Assembly (NCBI GenBank): GCA_016871855.1
Contig: VHBQ01000001.1
Coordinates: 91,752 to 155,751 of the forward strand
Reading direction: 5' to 3'
DNA: 64,000 nt
Source: Gemmatimonadota bacterium
Lineage (GTDB): Bacteria > Gemmatimonadota > Gemmatimonadetes > Gemmatimonadales > Gemmatimonadaceae
Under the pieces are notes generated by a model. It made no database searches. It was not told the DNA's origin and saw only the letters and a list, made by a program, of their open reading frames with translations. Below, piece by piece: positions 55,728-64,000 of this stretch (position 1 is the stretch's first letter; the number at the start of each line of letters is the position of its first letter). Made by a program: the position numbers and the translations under genes.

Positions 55728-57068
55728 ATGATCAGATCTCTGCGCAATCTGGCGATTCTGGCCGGACTCTCCGTAACAGCCCTGGCGGCGCCCGCACCGG
55801 CCGGCGCCCAGGCGGACCTCGTCACCGACATGATCAGCCTGCGCGTGCAGCTTCGCGGCCAGATGATCGCCGAGCACAGCGACTTCGGCACGGGCAACGA
55901 GCGCCTCGACAGCCGCACGGACCTGCGGCTGCAGCGCTTCCGCTTCACGATGACCGGTATGTACGACAGCACCTACGGTTTCGTGCTCAACGCGCACGCC
56001 GCGCCGGGCGGAACGAAGAACGGCATCGTCGGCTTCACGCAGTCCAGCTCGGATACGGACTTCAACGACAGCGGGGTGCGCCTGCTCGACGCGTACTTCG
56101 TCGCCAACTTCAATGATCGCGTGAACTGGAAGCTCGGCCTGACGAAGATCCCGATGACCCGGGGCAACCTCGACGGCTGCTTCGATCCACTCGGCGTGGA
56201 CCGCTCGCTGTGGTCGTTCACTGGCTACGGCACGTCGCCCATCAAGGCCAGCCGTGACATGGGCGTGAACCTCTGGGGCAAGCTCTTCGGCGGCCGCTCC
56301 GTCTACCAGCTTGCCGCCTTCCAGGGCCGCGAGGGGTTCGCCCGCACGACGCATCCGTTCAGCGGCGCCACCGTGACCTCCTCCCAGACGCCAAGCAACA
56401 CGCTGCTCTACGTCGGGCGCATCCACTTCTCGCTGCTCGACCCGGAAGCCGACGGCTCCGGCTACGAAGGCTCGTATCTCGGCGACATGAAGGTGCTGAC
56501 CTTCGGCATCGGAATGGGACATGAAAGCGAGGCCATCTACAAGAACGTGACCTCCGCGGGCGCCGTCCAGAACGACGAGACAGTCGACTACAACGCCTTC
56601 ACCGCCGACATGCTGTTTGAGTATCCGACGAAGAGCGGCACGTACACGCTGACCTCGGCATACATCAACGTGGACTTTGACGACGTCTACAAGACGAACC
56701 TCAATCCTGGCGACCTGCTCACCAACTACGGCGGCGTGAACGGGCAGAAGAAGGGGTGGTATGCGCGGGCCGCGTATCTCTTCCCCCAGAAGATTGGAAA
56801 GGAAGGCAAGCTTCAGCCGTATGGCTACTACGAGAAGTTCGACGTGGCGGCGATTGCCGGCGTGAAGGAGCAGACCATCACCCAGAAGGCGATCGGCGTG
56901 AACTGGTACCTCCACGGGCAGAACGTGCGCTTCACCACGGAGTACCTGAAGAACGAGTTCGCCAAGCCGACCGGCATGATCGGCGGCCGCGTGAACGCCT
57001 CGAACCAGCCCATCGATCTCGTCACCGAGAACACCTCGCTGCGCGCGATGTTCCAGGTGGCGTTCTAA
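55728..57068 (+). CDS. Outer-membrane porin-like beta-barrel protein
   Basis: Signal peptide; alternating beta-strand pattern; terminal aromatic ...RAMFQVAF. Confidence 0.78.
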   Translation: MIRSLRNLAILAGLSVTALAAPAPAGAQADLVTDMISLRVQLRGQMIAEHSDFGTGNERLDSRTDLRLQRFRFTMTGMYDSTYGFVLNAHAAPGGTKNGIVGFTQSSSDTDFNDSGVRLLDAYFVANFNDRVNWKLGLTKIPMTRGNLDGCFDPLGVDRSLWSFTGYGTSPIKASRDMGVNLWGKLFGGRSVYQLAAFQGREGFARTTHPFSGATVTSSQTPSNTLLYVGRIHFSLLDPEADGSGYEGSYLGDMKVLTFGIGMGHESEAIYKNVTSAGAVQNDETVDYNAFTADMLFEYPTKSGTYTLTSAYINVDFDDVYKTNLNPGDLLTNYGGVNGQKKGWYARAAYLFPQKIGKEGKLQPYGYYEKFDVAAIAGVKEQTITQKAIGVNWYLHGQNVRFTTEYLKNEFAKPTGMIGGRVNASNQPIDLVTENTSLRAMFQVAF

Positions 57069-57105
57069 TCGGCGCCCCCACGCGCCATGTCCTGAGGAGT
57101 CAACG

Positions 57106-57438
57106 ATGCTCAAGTTTCTGCTGCTGCCCTTCCTGTTCCTGACGCTCGGCGCGGCGCCGGCGGTGCGCACTGCGCCCGCAGACGACGAACCGACGGGCAA
57201 GGTGACCGCCGTCGAGGGGAACCTCGTGACCATGGAAGTCACTGGCGAACTGCAAGTGTGGATGAAGAAGGGCGCGTATCTCCGGGCGACGAACGCCGAG
57301 GGGAAGGCGATTCTCCGCGGCGCCAAGATCCACGACATCAAGGGGACGGTGGTCATCGTCACCACGACGCGCGCGAAGGACATGACAGTAGGCGAGGTGT
57401 ACAAGCTCGCACGAGGGAAGGCTTCCGCAGGCTGCTAG
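57106..57438 (+). CDS. Small secreted protein of unknown function
   Basis: Signal peptide; TGKVTAVEGNLVTMEVTG OB/beta-rich pattern; C-terminal ...GKASAGC. Confidence 0.6.
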   Translation: MLKFLLLPFLFLTLGAAPAVRTAPADDEPTGKVTAVEGNLVTMEVTGELQVWMKKGAYLRATNAEGKAILRGAKIHDIKGTVVIVTTTRAKDMTVGEVYKLARGKASAGC

Positions 57439-57462
57439 CCTTCGAGCGACCGGGTCTCCGGA

Positions 57463-57501
57463 CGCAACGCGCCGCGATCTCCTGAGTCGCGGCGCGTTGC
57501 G
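57463..57501. terminator. Bidirectional terminator-like hairpin between convergent genes
   Basis: CGCAACGCGCCGCGA-tctcctgag-TCGCGGCGCGTTGCG perfect 15 bp stem. Confidence 0.85.
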
Positions 57502-57523
57502 CGTGCGGGCGAGGGCGGGCCGG

Positions 57524-58450
57524 TTAGCCGAGGAGCGACCGCACCACAAACCACACATTCGCCGGCCGCTCGGCCAGCCGGCGCATGTACCACTTGTACC
57601 ACGCGCTCCCGTAGCTGATCAGCGTCTTCACCGTCCGCCCCTCGCTGCGCAGGCGGCGCTGGTCGGCGTCGCGGATGCCGTACAGCATGTGGATCTCGTA
57701 CCCGCGGTCAGGCGTGCCGTGCGCCTTGGCGCGCGCCACCAGCCGATCGAGCAGCGGAATGTCGTGGGTGCCAAGGATCGGCGTGCATTGCCCAGCCGCC
57801 GCTGCCTGCAGCATCCGGTCGGACAAGTCGAAGTAGCTGCGGTTGGTGTCCGCCTTCACGGGGAACGCCACGCTCGACGGCTCGGCGTACGCGCCCTTCA
57901 CCAGGCGGATGATCGGGCGCAGCGGCATCAGCGCCTCAAGATCGGCCTGCGTGCGGTACAAGTATGCTTGCAGTGCGAGCCCAACATTGTGGTGCTTGGC
58001 CTTCAGCGCGCGGTACAGCTTGAGTGTGGGGTCCACATACACGAACCCTTCCATGTCAATCCAAAAGGTCTTGCCAATGGCCTCACTGCGCGCGGCCAGC
58101 ACCATCAGATGCTCGAGGCACTGGTCGTACGACAGGTCGAGACCAAGCTGCGTGGGCTTCACGCTCACGTGCCCATCGAGGCCCGACGCCGCGAGCTGAT
58201 CGAAGAACCACAAATAGTGGTCGCGCACTGCCTCGGCGTCAGCGCGAACCGTGATGGCTTCGCCGAGCTTGGTGAACACGGTGCCACGCCCCTCGGCCTT
58301 CAGCATCTGGGCCGCGCGCAGCGCGTCCTCCGGCGCCTCGCCGGGCATGAACCGCCGCGTCGCGCGCTTCACGAATGAACGCTGCGTCGCCTGCCGGTTC
58401 AGGAACTCCGAATCAGCCATCTTGAGCAGAATGGTGCGTCCGAGGCTCAT
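57524..58450 (-). CDS. Proline dehydrogenase (monofunctional)
   Basis: FMPGEAPEDALRAA, HVSVKPTQLGLDLS, RPIIRLVKGAYAEPSSVAFP, GTHDIPLLDRL, EIHMLYGIRDADQRRL. Confidence 0.93.
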   Translation of the reverse strand: MSLGRTILLKMADSEFLNRQATQRSFVKRATRRFMPGEAPEDALRAAQMLKAEGRGTVFTKLGEAITVRADAEAVRDHYLWFFDQLAASGLDGHVSVKPTQLGLDLSYDQCLEHLMVLAARSEAIGKTFWIDMEGFVYVDPTLKLYRALKAKHHNVGLALQAYLYRTQADLEALMPLRPIIRLVKGAYAEPSSVAFPVKADTNRSYFDLSDRMLQAAAAGQCTPILGTHDIPLLDRLVARAKAHGTPDRGYEIHMLYGIRDADQRRLRSEGRTVKTLISYGSAWYKWYMRRLAERPANVWFVVRSLLG

Positions 58451-58487
58451 GGCAGACGACTCCGCGAGATAAGCGCTTGGACTGGGC

Positions 58488-59723
58488 TCACGGCTTCCAG
58501 GTCCCCTGCGCGACCTTGGGCTTGAACGTGTCGAGCCCTTTGGGCGGGAAGGCGAGTGTCTTGCCGGCCTCGGCGCTCTGGTAGGCGGTCATCAGCATCT
58601 TCACGACGTCGAGTCCGTCGTCGAACGTGAGCAGCGGTTCCTCGCGGCCGAGGAAGACGTTCACGAAGTGGCGGTCCTCGTCAGTATAGCCATAGGCCGC
58701 GTACTCCTGCGGCACCACCGGCATCACGCCCTGTTCCGCGTTCTGCTTCTCCACGAGGTCCTCGCCAGCCCGGCCAGTGACCTCGCGGCTGAAGAAGAGC
58801 TGGAGGCCGCTGTCGAGCGAGTTCCACTTCATCGAGTACTCGGGGCCCAAGAGTTCCGCCGAGAGACGGAGGCCGGCGCCGACGAAGCTCCACGACGTGG
58901 ACGCCTCGCCGAACACCTTGTGCCCTTCGGCCGTCTGGAACTCGATCGTCACCGACGCGAAGTCCTCGGACGGCGCCTTGGCGTAGTCTACCTGCGGGCC
59001 CATCGTCTGCCTGAGCTTCTTCACGTACGAAGGACGCGACCACTTGAGCGACGCGATGTGCCCGGTGACGCGCACCGGCTTCACGGTGCTCAGCGGCTCG
59101 CCGGGGCGGGTGAGCAGGTGCCGCACGACAAGCGCCGAATGGCACATCATATCGTTGAGCACGCCACCGCCCTGCAGACGCCCCTGCCAGAACCACGGGC
59201 TGTGCGGTCCGCTGTGCTCTTCGGCAGCGCGGGCCAGATACGGACGCCCGGTGGTGGCTGCGCCTCGCGCCCAGAGCAGCTTCTTACCCGCCTCGACGTG
59301 CGGCGCAAAGAGCTGGTTCTCGAGGTAGCCCGTCTTGAGACCCACCGAGTCCACGAGCTGCTTCACGCGCTTGGCTTCGGCGACATTGCGCGCGAGCGGC
59401 TTCTCGCAGGCGATCCCCTTCAACTCGCCCTTGCCGCGCTTGATCGTGTCGACGATCTCCTCGACGTTCTCGATGCGCGCGTGGTTAGGGCCGCTGAGCC
59501 AGATGGCATCGATGGCCGGATCGGCCACCATCTGCGCGATGCTGCGATAGGGCTTGCAGTCGCCGACGTGGAGCGAACGGCAGTACGCGGCGGCCGACTT
59601 CACGCCCTTGTCGTCAGGACTCCAGACGCCAAGAATGTCGGCGTCGCGAACGCCGACCCAGCCGAGCATGTGGAAGCGGGCGTTGAAACCGGAGCCGATG
59701 AAGCCTACGCCGAGTCGGGGCAT
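58488..59723 (-). CDS. Gfo/Idh/MocA family oxidoreductase
   Basis: RLGVGFIGSGFNARFHMLGW, ACEKPLARNVAEAKRVKQL. Confidence 0.92.
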   Translation of the reverse strand: MPRLGVGFIGSGFNARFHMLGWVGVRDADILGVWSPDDKGVKSAAAYCRSLHVGDCKPYRSIAQMVADPAIDAIWLSGPNHARIENVEEIVDTIKRGKGELKGIACEKPLARNVAEAKRVKQLVDSVGLKTGYLENQLFAPHVEAGKKLLWARGAATTGRPYLARAAEEHSGPHSPWFWQGRLQGGGVLNDMMCHSALVVRHLLTRPGEPLSTVKPVRVTGHIASLKWSRPSYVKKLRQTMGPQVDYAKAPSEDFASVTIEFQTAEGHKVFGEASTSWSFVGAGLRLSAELLGPEYSMKWNSLDSGLQLFFSREVTGRAGEDLVEKQNAEQGVMPVVPQEYAAYGYTDEDRHFVNVFLGREEPLLTFDDGLDVVKMLMTAYQSAEAGKTLAFPPKGLDTFKPKVAQGTWKP

Positions 59724-59729
59724 AATTGG

Positions 59730-59797
59730 GTGCAGGGAACAGGGAACAGAGTGGGGTGCAGGGGACGCGGTACAGAGTGGGGTGCACGGTGCAGGGG
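59730..59797. repeat. 26-bp tandem repeat, family E copy 2
   Basis: GTGCAGGGAACAGGGAACAGAGTGGG / GTGCAGGGGACGCGGTACAGAGTGGG / GTGCACGGTGCAGGGG. Confidence 0.9.
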
Positions 59798-59837
59798 AAT
59801 TATCGCCCGCTGCCGGCGCGAGTGCTACACGGGTCGC

Positions 59838-60818
59838 TTAGTACCGATCCAGGTCCTTGGCGACCACCACGGTACCGCGGAATCCGCCGCGACGGATGCC
59901 GGCCACCACTTCGTCCATCGTGCCGCCCATTCGCAGGACGTGGGAGAGCACCAGCGTCTTCGGCTGTGCACGGGCGGCGATGGCGCCGAGTTCTTCGTCG
60001 GAGGTGTGGAACTCGCGCAGGTACTGCGGCCAGAGTTCGCCGCCGGGGCGCTTCTCTGGGGCAACGCGCGTGCTGGCGTACACTTCGTGTACGAGAACAT
60101 CTACGTCACGGGCGGCCGCCTCGAGCGCCGGGCTCGGCGCGGCGTCGCCGCCGAGCACGATGGAACGGTCGGGGGCGTCAATACGGAACCCGAGCGCCAC
60201 GGGCCACGAGCCGTGCGTCACCGGGATAGCGGTGATGCGGATGCCCGCCGAATCGTACACGACGCCGGCGCCGATCTCGCGCACGCTGACCCGATGACCG
60301 CCTCGGCGACCGCGCTCCGTGCCCTCGGTGCGGATCTCGATGTCCTCCGCCCATGCCGCCTGGATGTGGTCCACCATCGCGGCGGTACCGCGGGGGCCGA
60401 GCACGCGCAGCGGCGTGGAGCGCCCCATCACCCAGGTGGTGTGGATGACATCGGGCAGCCCAAGCGTGTGGTCGGAGTGCAGGTGCGTGAGGAAGACCGC
60501 GGTGAAGCCGTCGATCGGCAGCTTCGCGGCGGCCACGCGGCGCATTACGCCGGCGCCGGCGTCAAAGAGGAAGACGCGCCTGCCATGTGTCACGGCATAC
60601 GCCGGGCCGGCACGCTCCGGGTCGGGAACTGGTGTGCCGCTCCCCAGCACGATGAGCCGCGTGACGGCGCTGGTGTCGAAGGCGGCGCCGCCGAACAGCC
60701 GCTGCGCGTTCGCTGGTGCGGCGAGCAACGCTGACGCAAACGCGATGCAAAGGCCGGTGCCCACGCCAACGCGAGCCGCCCGCAGGACCGTGGGGCTCTC
60801 CTGCGGCTTATGTCTCAT
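59838..60818 (-). CDS. Secreted MBL-fold metallo-hydrolase (RNase Z/arylsulfatase-like)
   Basis: GSGTPVPDPERAGPAYAV, FLTHLHSDHTLGLPD, LGGDAAPSPAL, LSHVL; signal peptide GTGLCIAFASALLAAPANA. The N-terminal ~17 aa may be a start-site artefact. Confidence 0.85.
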   Translation of the reverse strand: MRHKPQESPTVLRAARVGVGTGLCIAFASALLAAPANAQRLFGGAAFDTSAVTRLIVLGSGTPVPDPERAGPAYAVTHGRRVFLFDAGAGVMRRVAAAKLPIDGFTAVFLTHLHSDHTLGLPDVIHTTWVMGRSTPLRVLGPRGTAAMVDHIQAAWAEDIEIRTEGTERGRRGGHRVSVREIGAGVVYDSAGIRITAIPVTHGSWPVALGFRIDAPDRSIVLGGDAAPSPALEAAARDVDVLVHEVYASTRVAPEKRPGGELWPQYLREFHTSDEELGAIAARAQPKTLVLSHVLRMGGTMDEVVAGIRRGGFRGTVVVAKDLDRY

Positions 60819-60883
60819 GGAAGCCGCAGGAGAGCCCCAGGGTCTTGCGGGCCCGGCCAGCGAGCCCCACGGTCTTGCGGGCG
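60777..60883. repeat. Inverted repeat with additional direct half-copy, family D
   Basis: 29 nt arms 60781-60809 / 60821-60849 (2 mismatches), third partial copy GAGCCCCACGGTCTTGCGGGCG at 60862-60883. Confidence 0.92.
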
Positions 60884-60904
60884 TGATTCCGATGCACAGC
60901 GGCA

Positions 60905-61606
60905 TTATCCTCGCCGCACCGCTTTCATAGACATCTTGTACGACACGCCGAGCTTCTTGAGTTGCGGCTCCGGGCACCCTTCCCACACCGGGACGATCAT
61001 GTTGCCCATGTAGCCGATGTCCTTGTACCCCACGCGGCTCGACCAGAAGCCGCTCGCCGTCATGTCGCGAAAGCGCGTGAAGAACTCCACACCCGGCTTG
61101 AGCGCCGCCGGCGCCTTCTTGGGGAAGGCGATGTCATCGAGCACCTGCGTCTGCTGGGCGGCAGTGCACGCGATGAACCCTTTCTTGAAGCGGCGCCCGC
61201 CCTCCGCGTTCAGCCACTGCAGGCCGTCGCGCATCCACTTCTGGTTCCCCTTGAACTCCATCATGATGAAGTCCATGAACTCGGGAACGCCGGCGTCGCT
61301 CGCGCTACCCGAGCGCGCATCGGCGGGAATCACCAGGTCGGCCAGCGAGCGAACCATCGGCCATTCGGTGCGCGTGAAGAAGATCGGCTTGTACGCCGGC
61401 GCGCCCTGCTGCAGAGCGGCCCCCGCGTACGCCGCGGCCCGCGCCACGTCAGGTGCCGCCAACCCGAACGCCGCCACCGTCGCCGCGCCCAGCATCTTCA
61501 CCACATCGCGCCGAGCAACGTCCTGTGGCGTCGAGGCCGGGTTCTCGCCGAGCAACGGCACCGCTCTATCCACCGTCAGCCGTCCACCGTCAACCGTCTT
61601 CTTCAT
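60905..61606 (-). CDS. Gluconate 2-dehydrogenase subunit 3-family protein (Tat-like)
   Basis: RRDVVKMLGAATVAAFGLAAPDVARAA; PIFFTRTEWPMVRSLADLVIPADARSGSASDAGVPEFMD. Confidence 0.85.
   Translation of the reverse strand: MKKTVDGGRLTVDRAVPLLGENPASTPQDVARRDVVKMLGAATVAAFGLAAPDVARAAAYAGAALQQGAPAYKPIFFTRTEWPMVRSLADLVIPADARSGSASDAGVPEFMDFIMMEFKGNQKWMRDGLQWLNAEGGRRFKKGFIACTAAQQTQVLDDIAFPKKAPAALKPGVEFFTRFRDMTASGFWSSRVGYKDIGYMGNMIVPVWEGCPEPQLKKLGVSYKMSMKAVRRG
61572..61599. repeat. 7-bp tandem repeat, family F, inside coding sequence
   Basis: On the minus strand AGACGGT TGACGGT GGACGGC TGACGGT, encoding KTVDGGRLTVD. Confidence 0.88.
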
Positions 61607-63297
61607 AGAGTCCCCGCCTTCCGCTGCTGCGTGATGTAGTCCGCGGTCCGCCAGGCCAGCGCCATGATGGTCCACGTCGGGTTCTTGTCCGCTTGGCTCA
61701 CGAATGGGCCGCCGTCGGCGACGAACAGGTTTTTGCATCCCCACGCCTGCTGGTGCGAGTTCACGGCCGACGTCTTCGGATCGTTGCCCATGCGCACCGT
61801 GCCAAGCTCGTGGATGATCTGCCCGCCGTTGGAGATGCCGTAGCCCTTCTCCGGGCCGGGCATCGAACTCCACACCTCGCCGCCCATCTCGGCGATGAGC
61901 TTGCGGAAGGTCTCCTGCATGTGCTTCACCTGCTTGGTCTCGTAGTCGCTCCACTTCCAGTGGAACTTGAGCACCGGAATCCCCCACTTGTCCTTCTTGC
62001 TGGGATCCAGTTCGCAGTAGCTGTCCTTGTTGGGGATCATCTCGCCGCGCCCCGAGAAGCCCACCGTCGAACCCCAGAAGCGGCGGTAGTCTTCCTTGAG
62101 CCCCGCGCCGTATCCCTTGAAGTTCGGGTAGTTCTCGATGCCGCCCATGAAGCCGTAGCTCGGCTGACCCATCCCGCCCCACACTTCGATGTGATAGCCG
62201 CGCGGGAAGTCGAGTTTCCGGTTGTCGAGCCACCACGGCATGTAGATGTGCCCGCCGCCCACGCCGTCGCAGTTGTGGCGCACGCGGTCGGTAAGTTTCG
62301 GAATGAACCCGCCGACGTCCGTGCCGGTGGTGTCGGTGAGGTACTTGCCCAGCACGCCGCTCTGGTTGCCGATGCCGTTGGGGAACACCGACGATTTGCT
62401 GTTGAGCATGATCCGCGTCGACTCGCACGCGCTGGCCGCGAGCACGACGATGCGCCCCTTCACATGCATGTCCTTGCCCGTCGGCTTGTCGATGTAGCTG
62501 ACGCCGGTGGCATTTCCCTTGGCGTCCACGGTCACTTCGCGCGCCATCGCATTGGTGATGATGGACAGCCGCCCCGTTTTCGCCGCCGGGAAGATGAGCA
62601 CCTCTCCCGCCGCGAAGTTGGAGTTCGTCATGCAGCCGCGGTTGCAGTTGGCGCAGTAGTGGCACGGCGCCCGGTTGTTCAGCGGCTTGGTGATGATCGA
62701 GAGGCGTGAGGGGATGCACCAGATCCCCATCCGGTCGGCCGCCTGCTTGATGAGCAGCTCGTGGCAGCGCGGGCGCGGGGCCGGCTGGAAGATGGAGTCC
62801 GGGTGATTGGGCAGGTTCTCAACCGAGCCAAAGATCCCGATCAACCGGTCCACCTTGTCATAGTACGGCGCGACATCCTTGTACGTGATCGGCCAGTCGT
62901 CGCCGAGGCCGTCCAAGCTCTTGCGCCGGAAATCGTCCGGGCCGAAGCGCAGCGAGATGCGTCCCCAGTGGTTCGTGCGCCCGCCGAGCATCCGCGCGCG
63001 CCACCAGTCGAACTTCTGTCCCTCGGCGACGGTGTACGGTTCGTCGGGAAGCTGCCAGCCGCCGACGCAGGCGTCGAACTCGCCGAACGGCCGCTCCGGC
63101 GTGCCCGCGCCGCGGCGCGGCGAGTCGTACGGCATCTTGAGCATGGTGGAGTCCAGCGTGTTGTCCCACCAGCCGCCGGCTTCGAGCATCAGCACGTTGG
63201 CGCCAGCCTCCACGAGCACGGAGGCGGCCATCCCACCGCCCGCGCCGGAGCCGACGATGATCACATCGTATTCGAGGCGTTTCGGTTGCGTTTGCAT
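61603..63297 (-). CDS. GMC-family oxidoreductase (gluconate/glucoside dehydrogenase large-subunit-like)
   Basis: YDVIIVGSGAGGGMAASVLVEAGANVLMLEAG, GGRTNHWG, HYCANCNRGCM, HELGTVRMGNDPKTSAVNSHQQAWGCKNLFVADGG; ATGA overlap with the downstream subunit. Confidence 0.93.
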   Translation of the reverse strand: MQTQPKRLEYDVIIVGSGAGGGMAASVLVEAGANVLMLEAGGWWDNTLDSTMLKMPYDSPRRGAGTPERPFGEFDACVGGWQLPDEPYTVAEGQKFDWWRARMLGGRTNHWGRISLRFGPDDFRRKSLDGLGDDWPITYKDVAPYYDKVDRLIGIFGSVENLPNHPDSIFQPAPRPRCHELLIKQAADRMGIWCIPSRLSIITKPLNNRAPCHYCANCNRGCMTNSNFAAGEVLIFPAAKTGRLSIITNAMAREVTVDAKGNATGVSYIDKPTGKDMHVKGRIVVLAASACESTRIMLNSKSSVFPNGIGNQSGVLGKYLTDTTGTDVGGFIPKLTDRVRHNCDGVGGGHIYMPWWLDNRKLDFPRGYHIEVWGGMGQPSYGFMGGIENYPNFKGYGAGLKEDYRRFWGSTVGFSGRGEMIPNKDSYCELDPSKKDKWGIPVLKFHWKWSDYETKQVKHMQETFRKLIAEMGGEVWSSMPGPEKGYGISNGGQIIHELGTVRMGNDPKTSAVNSHQQAWGCKNLFVADGGPFVSQADKNPTWTIMALAWRTADYITQQRKAGTL

Positions 63298-63464
63298 TCC
63301 GCGAAAATGTCCCGCGAAACGCCCGTTCGCCAGCGGGGTGCGGCGTGTCGGGCAGTTCCGGACCGGCGCGTCCTTCGATTCACCACGGCCCGAGCGCGCG
63401 CCGCGGCGCCTGACTTGTGCGGCATCCCGGGAATCCGCCAATTGGGAGGTACCCAGGAGGAGCC

Positions 63465-64000
63465 ATGTTCGAAGATGCCGAGCTGGGACACGCGGTAGAC
63501 AAGGCCGCCTACGACGCGCGCGTGACCGCGCTGCGCTCTGAACTGCTCGACGTGCAGTTCGCGCTCAAGGATCAGCGAGCCTTTCCCGTGGTGCTGCTCG
63601 TCGGTGGCGTCGAGGGGAGCGGCCGCGGCGAGACAGTGAACGTGCTGACATCGTGGCTGGATCCGCGCCACGTGGAAGTGAACGGGATGGGAGCGCCGTC
63701 GGACGAAGAGGTCGAGCGCCCGCGGATGTGGCGCTTCTGGCGGTCGCTGCCGCCGAAGGGGAAGATCGGGATCTTCTTCGGATCGTGGTACACAGCGCCA
63801 ATCCTGGAGGCCTCGCTCTCCAAGGGGCGCTCGCGCTGGGCGCGGCTCGAGAAGAGCGTCGACGAAATCGTCCGTTTCGAGCGGATGCTCGCCGAGGAAG
63901 GCGCACTGGTGCTGAAGTTCTGGTTCCATCTCTCGAAAGCGGCGCAAAAGAAGCGGATCAAGGAGCTCAAGAAAGACCCGCTGACGCGCTGGCGCGTGAC
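63465..64000 (+). CDS. Polyphosphate kinase 2-family protein (polyphosphate:AMP phosphotransferase-like), truncated at the window edge
   Basis: GGAGG upstream of ATG; MFEDAELGHAVDKAAYDARVTALRSELLDVQFALKDQRAFPVVLLVGGVEGSGRGETVNVLTSWLDPRHVEVNGMG..ERPRMWRFWRSLPPKGKIGIFFGSWY; open to the last base, so absent from the ORF track. Confidence 0.9.
   Translation, partial: MFEDAELGHAVDKAAYDARVTALRSELLDVQFALKDQRAFPVVLLVGGVEGSGRGETVNVLTSWLDPRHVEVNGMGAPSDEEVERPRMWRFWRSLPPKGKIGIFFGSWYTAPILEASLSKGRSRWARLEKSVDEIVRFERMLAEEGALVLKFWFHLSKAAQKKRIKELKKDPLTRWRV

Noticed and set aside
55707-57404. 565-aa minus-strand ORF opposite the porin
   Set aside because: Antisense shadow ORF; the porin with signal peptide is the coherent product.

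Overview
This 64 kb window is a high-GC, gene-dense bacterial chromosome segment. Gene content and style suggest Gemmatimonadota, but this is inference and was not tested by a search. About 50 protein-coding genes are supported. They include a class A PBP, Lon, two tandem Ser/Thr kinases, RhlE, Pfk, an RGG-tailed DEAH helicase, an ECF sigma factor, SthA, IspH, TerC, an S9 peptidase, fumarylacetoacetase, a WtpA-like binding protein, ABC-F, a paired-Rieske membrane cluster, acyl-CoA dehydrogenase, a DUF1080/MFS/Gfo-Idh cluster, CutC, a CISM molybdoenzyme + FeS + porin operon, proline dehydrogenase, a GMC oxidoreductase pair, and a PPK2 fragment at the right edge. No rRNA, tRNA, CRISPR array or transposase was seen. 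The strongest hidden signal is a gene absent from the ORF track: a SelW/Rdx-family selenoprotein at 19760..19996. It carries an in-frame TGA in a CxxU motif, a bacterial-SECIS-like hairpin just downstream of the TGA, and an ATGA overlap with pfkA, which has no Shine-Dalgarno of its own. The second main signal is a set of several unrelated repeat 'dialects' placed almost exactly at gene boundaries. They comprise long nested hairpins and 7-, 11-, 25- and 26-bp tandem units, and at several sites they run into coding sequence.
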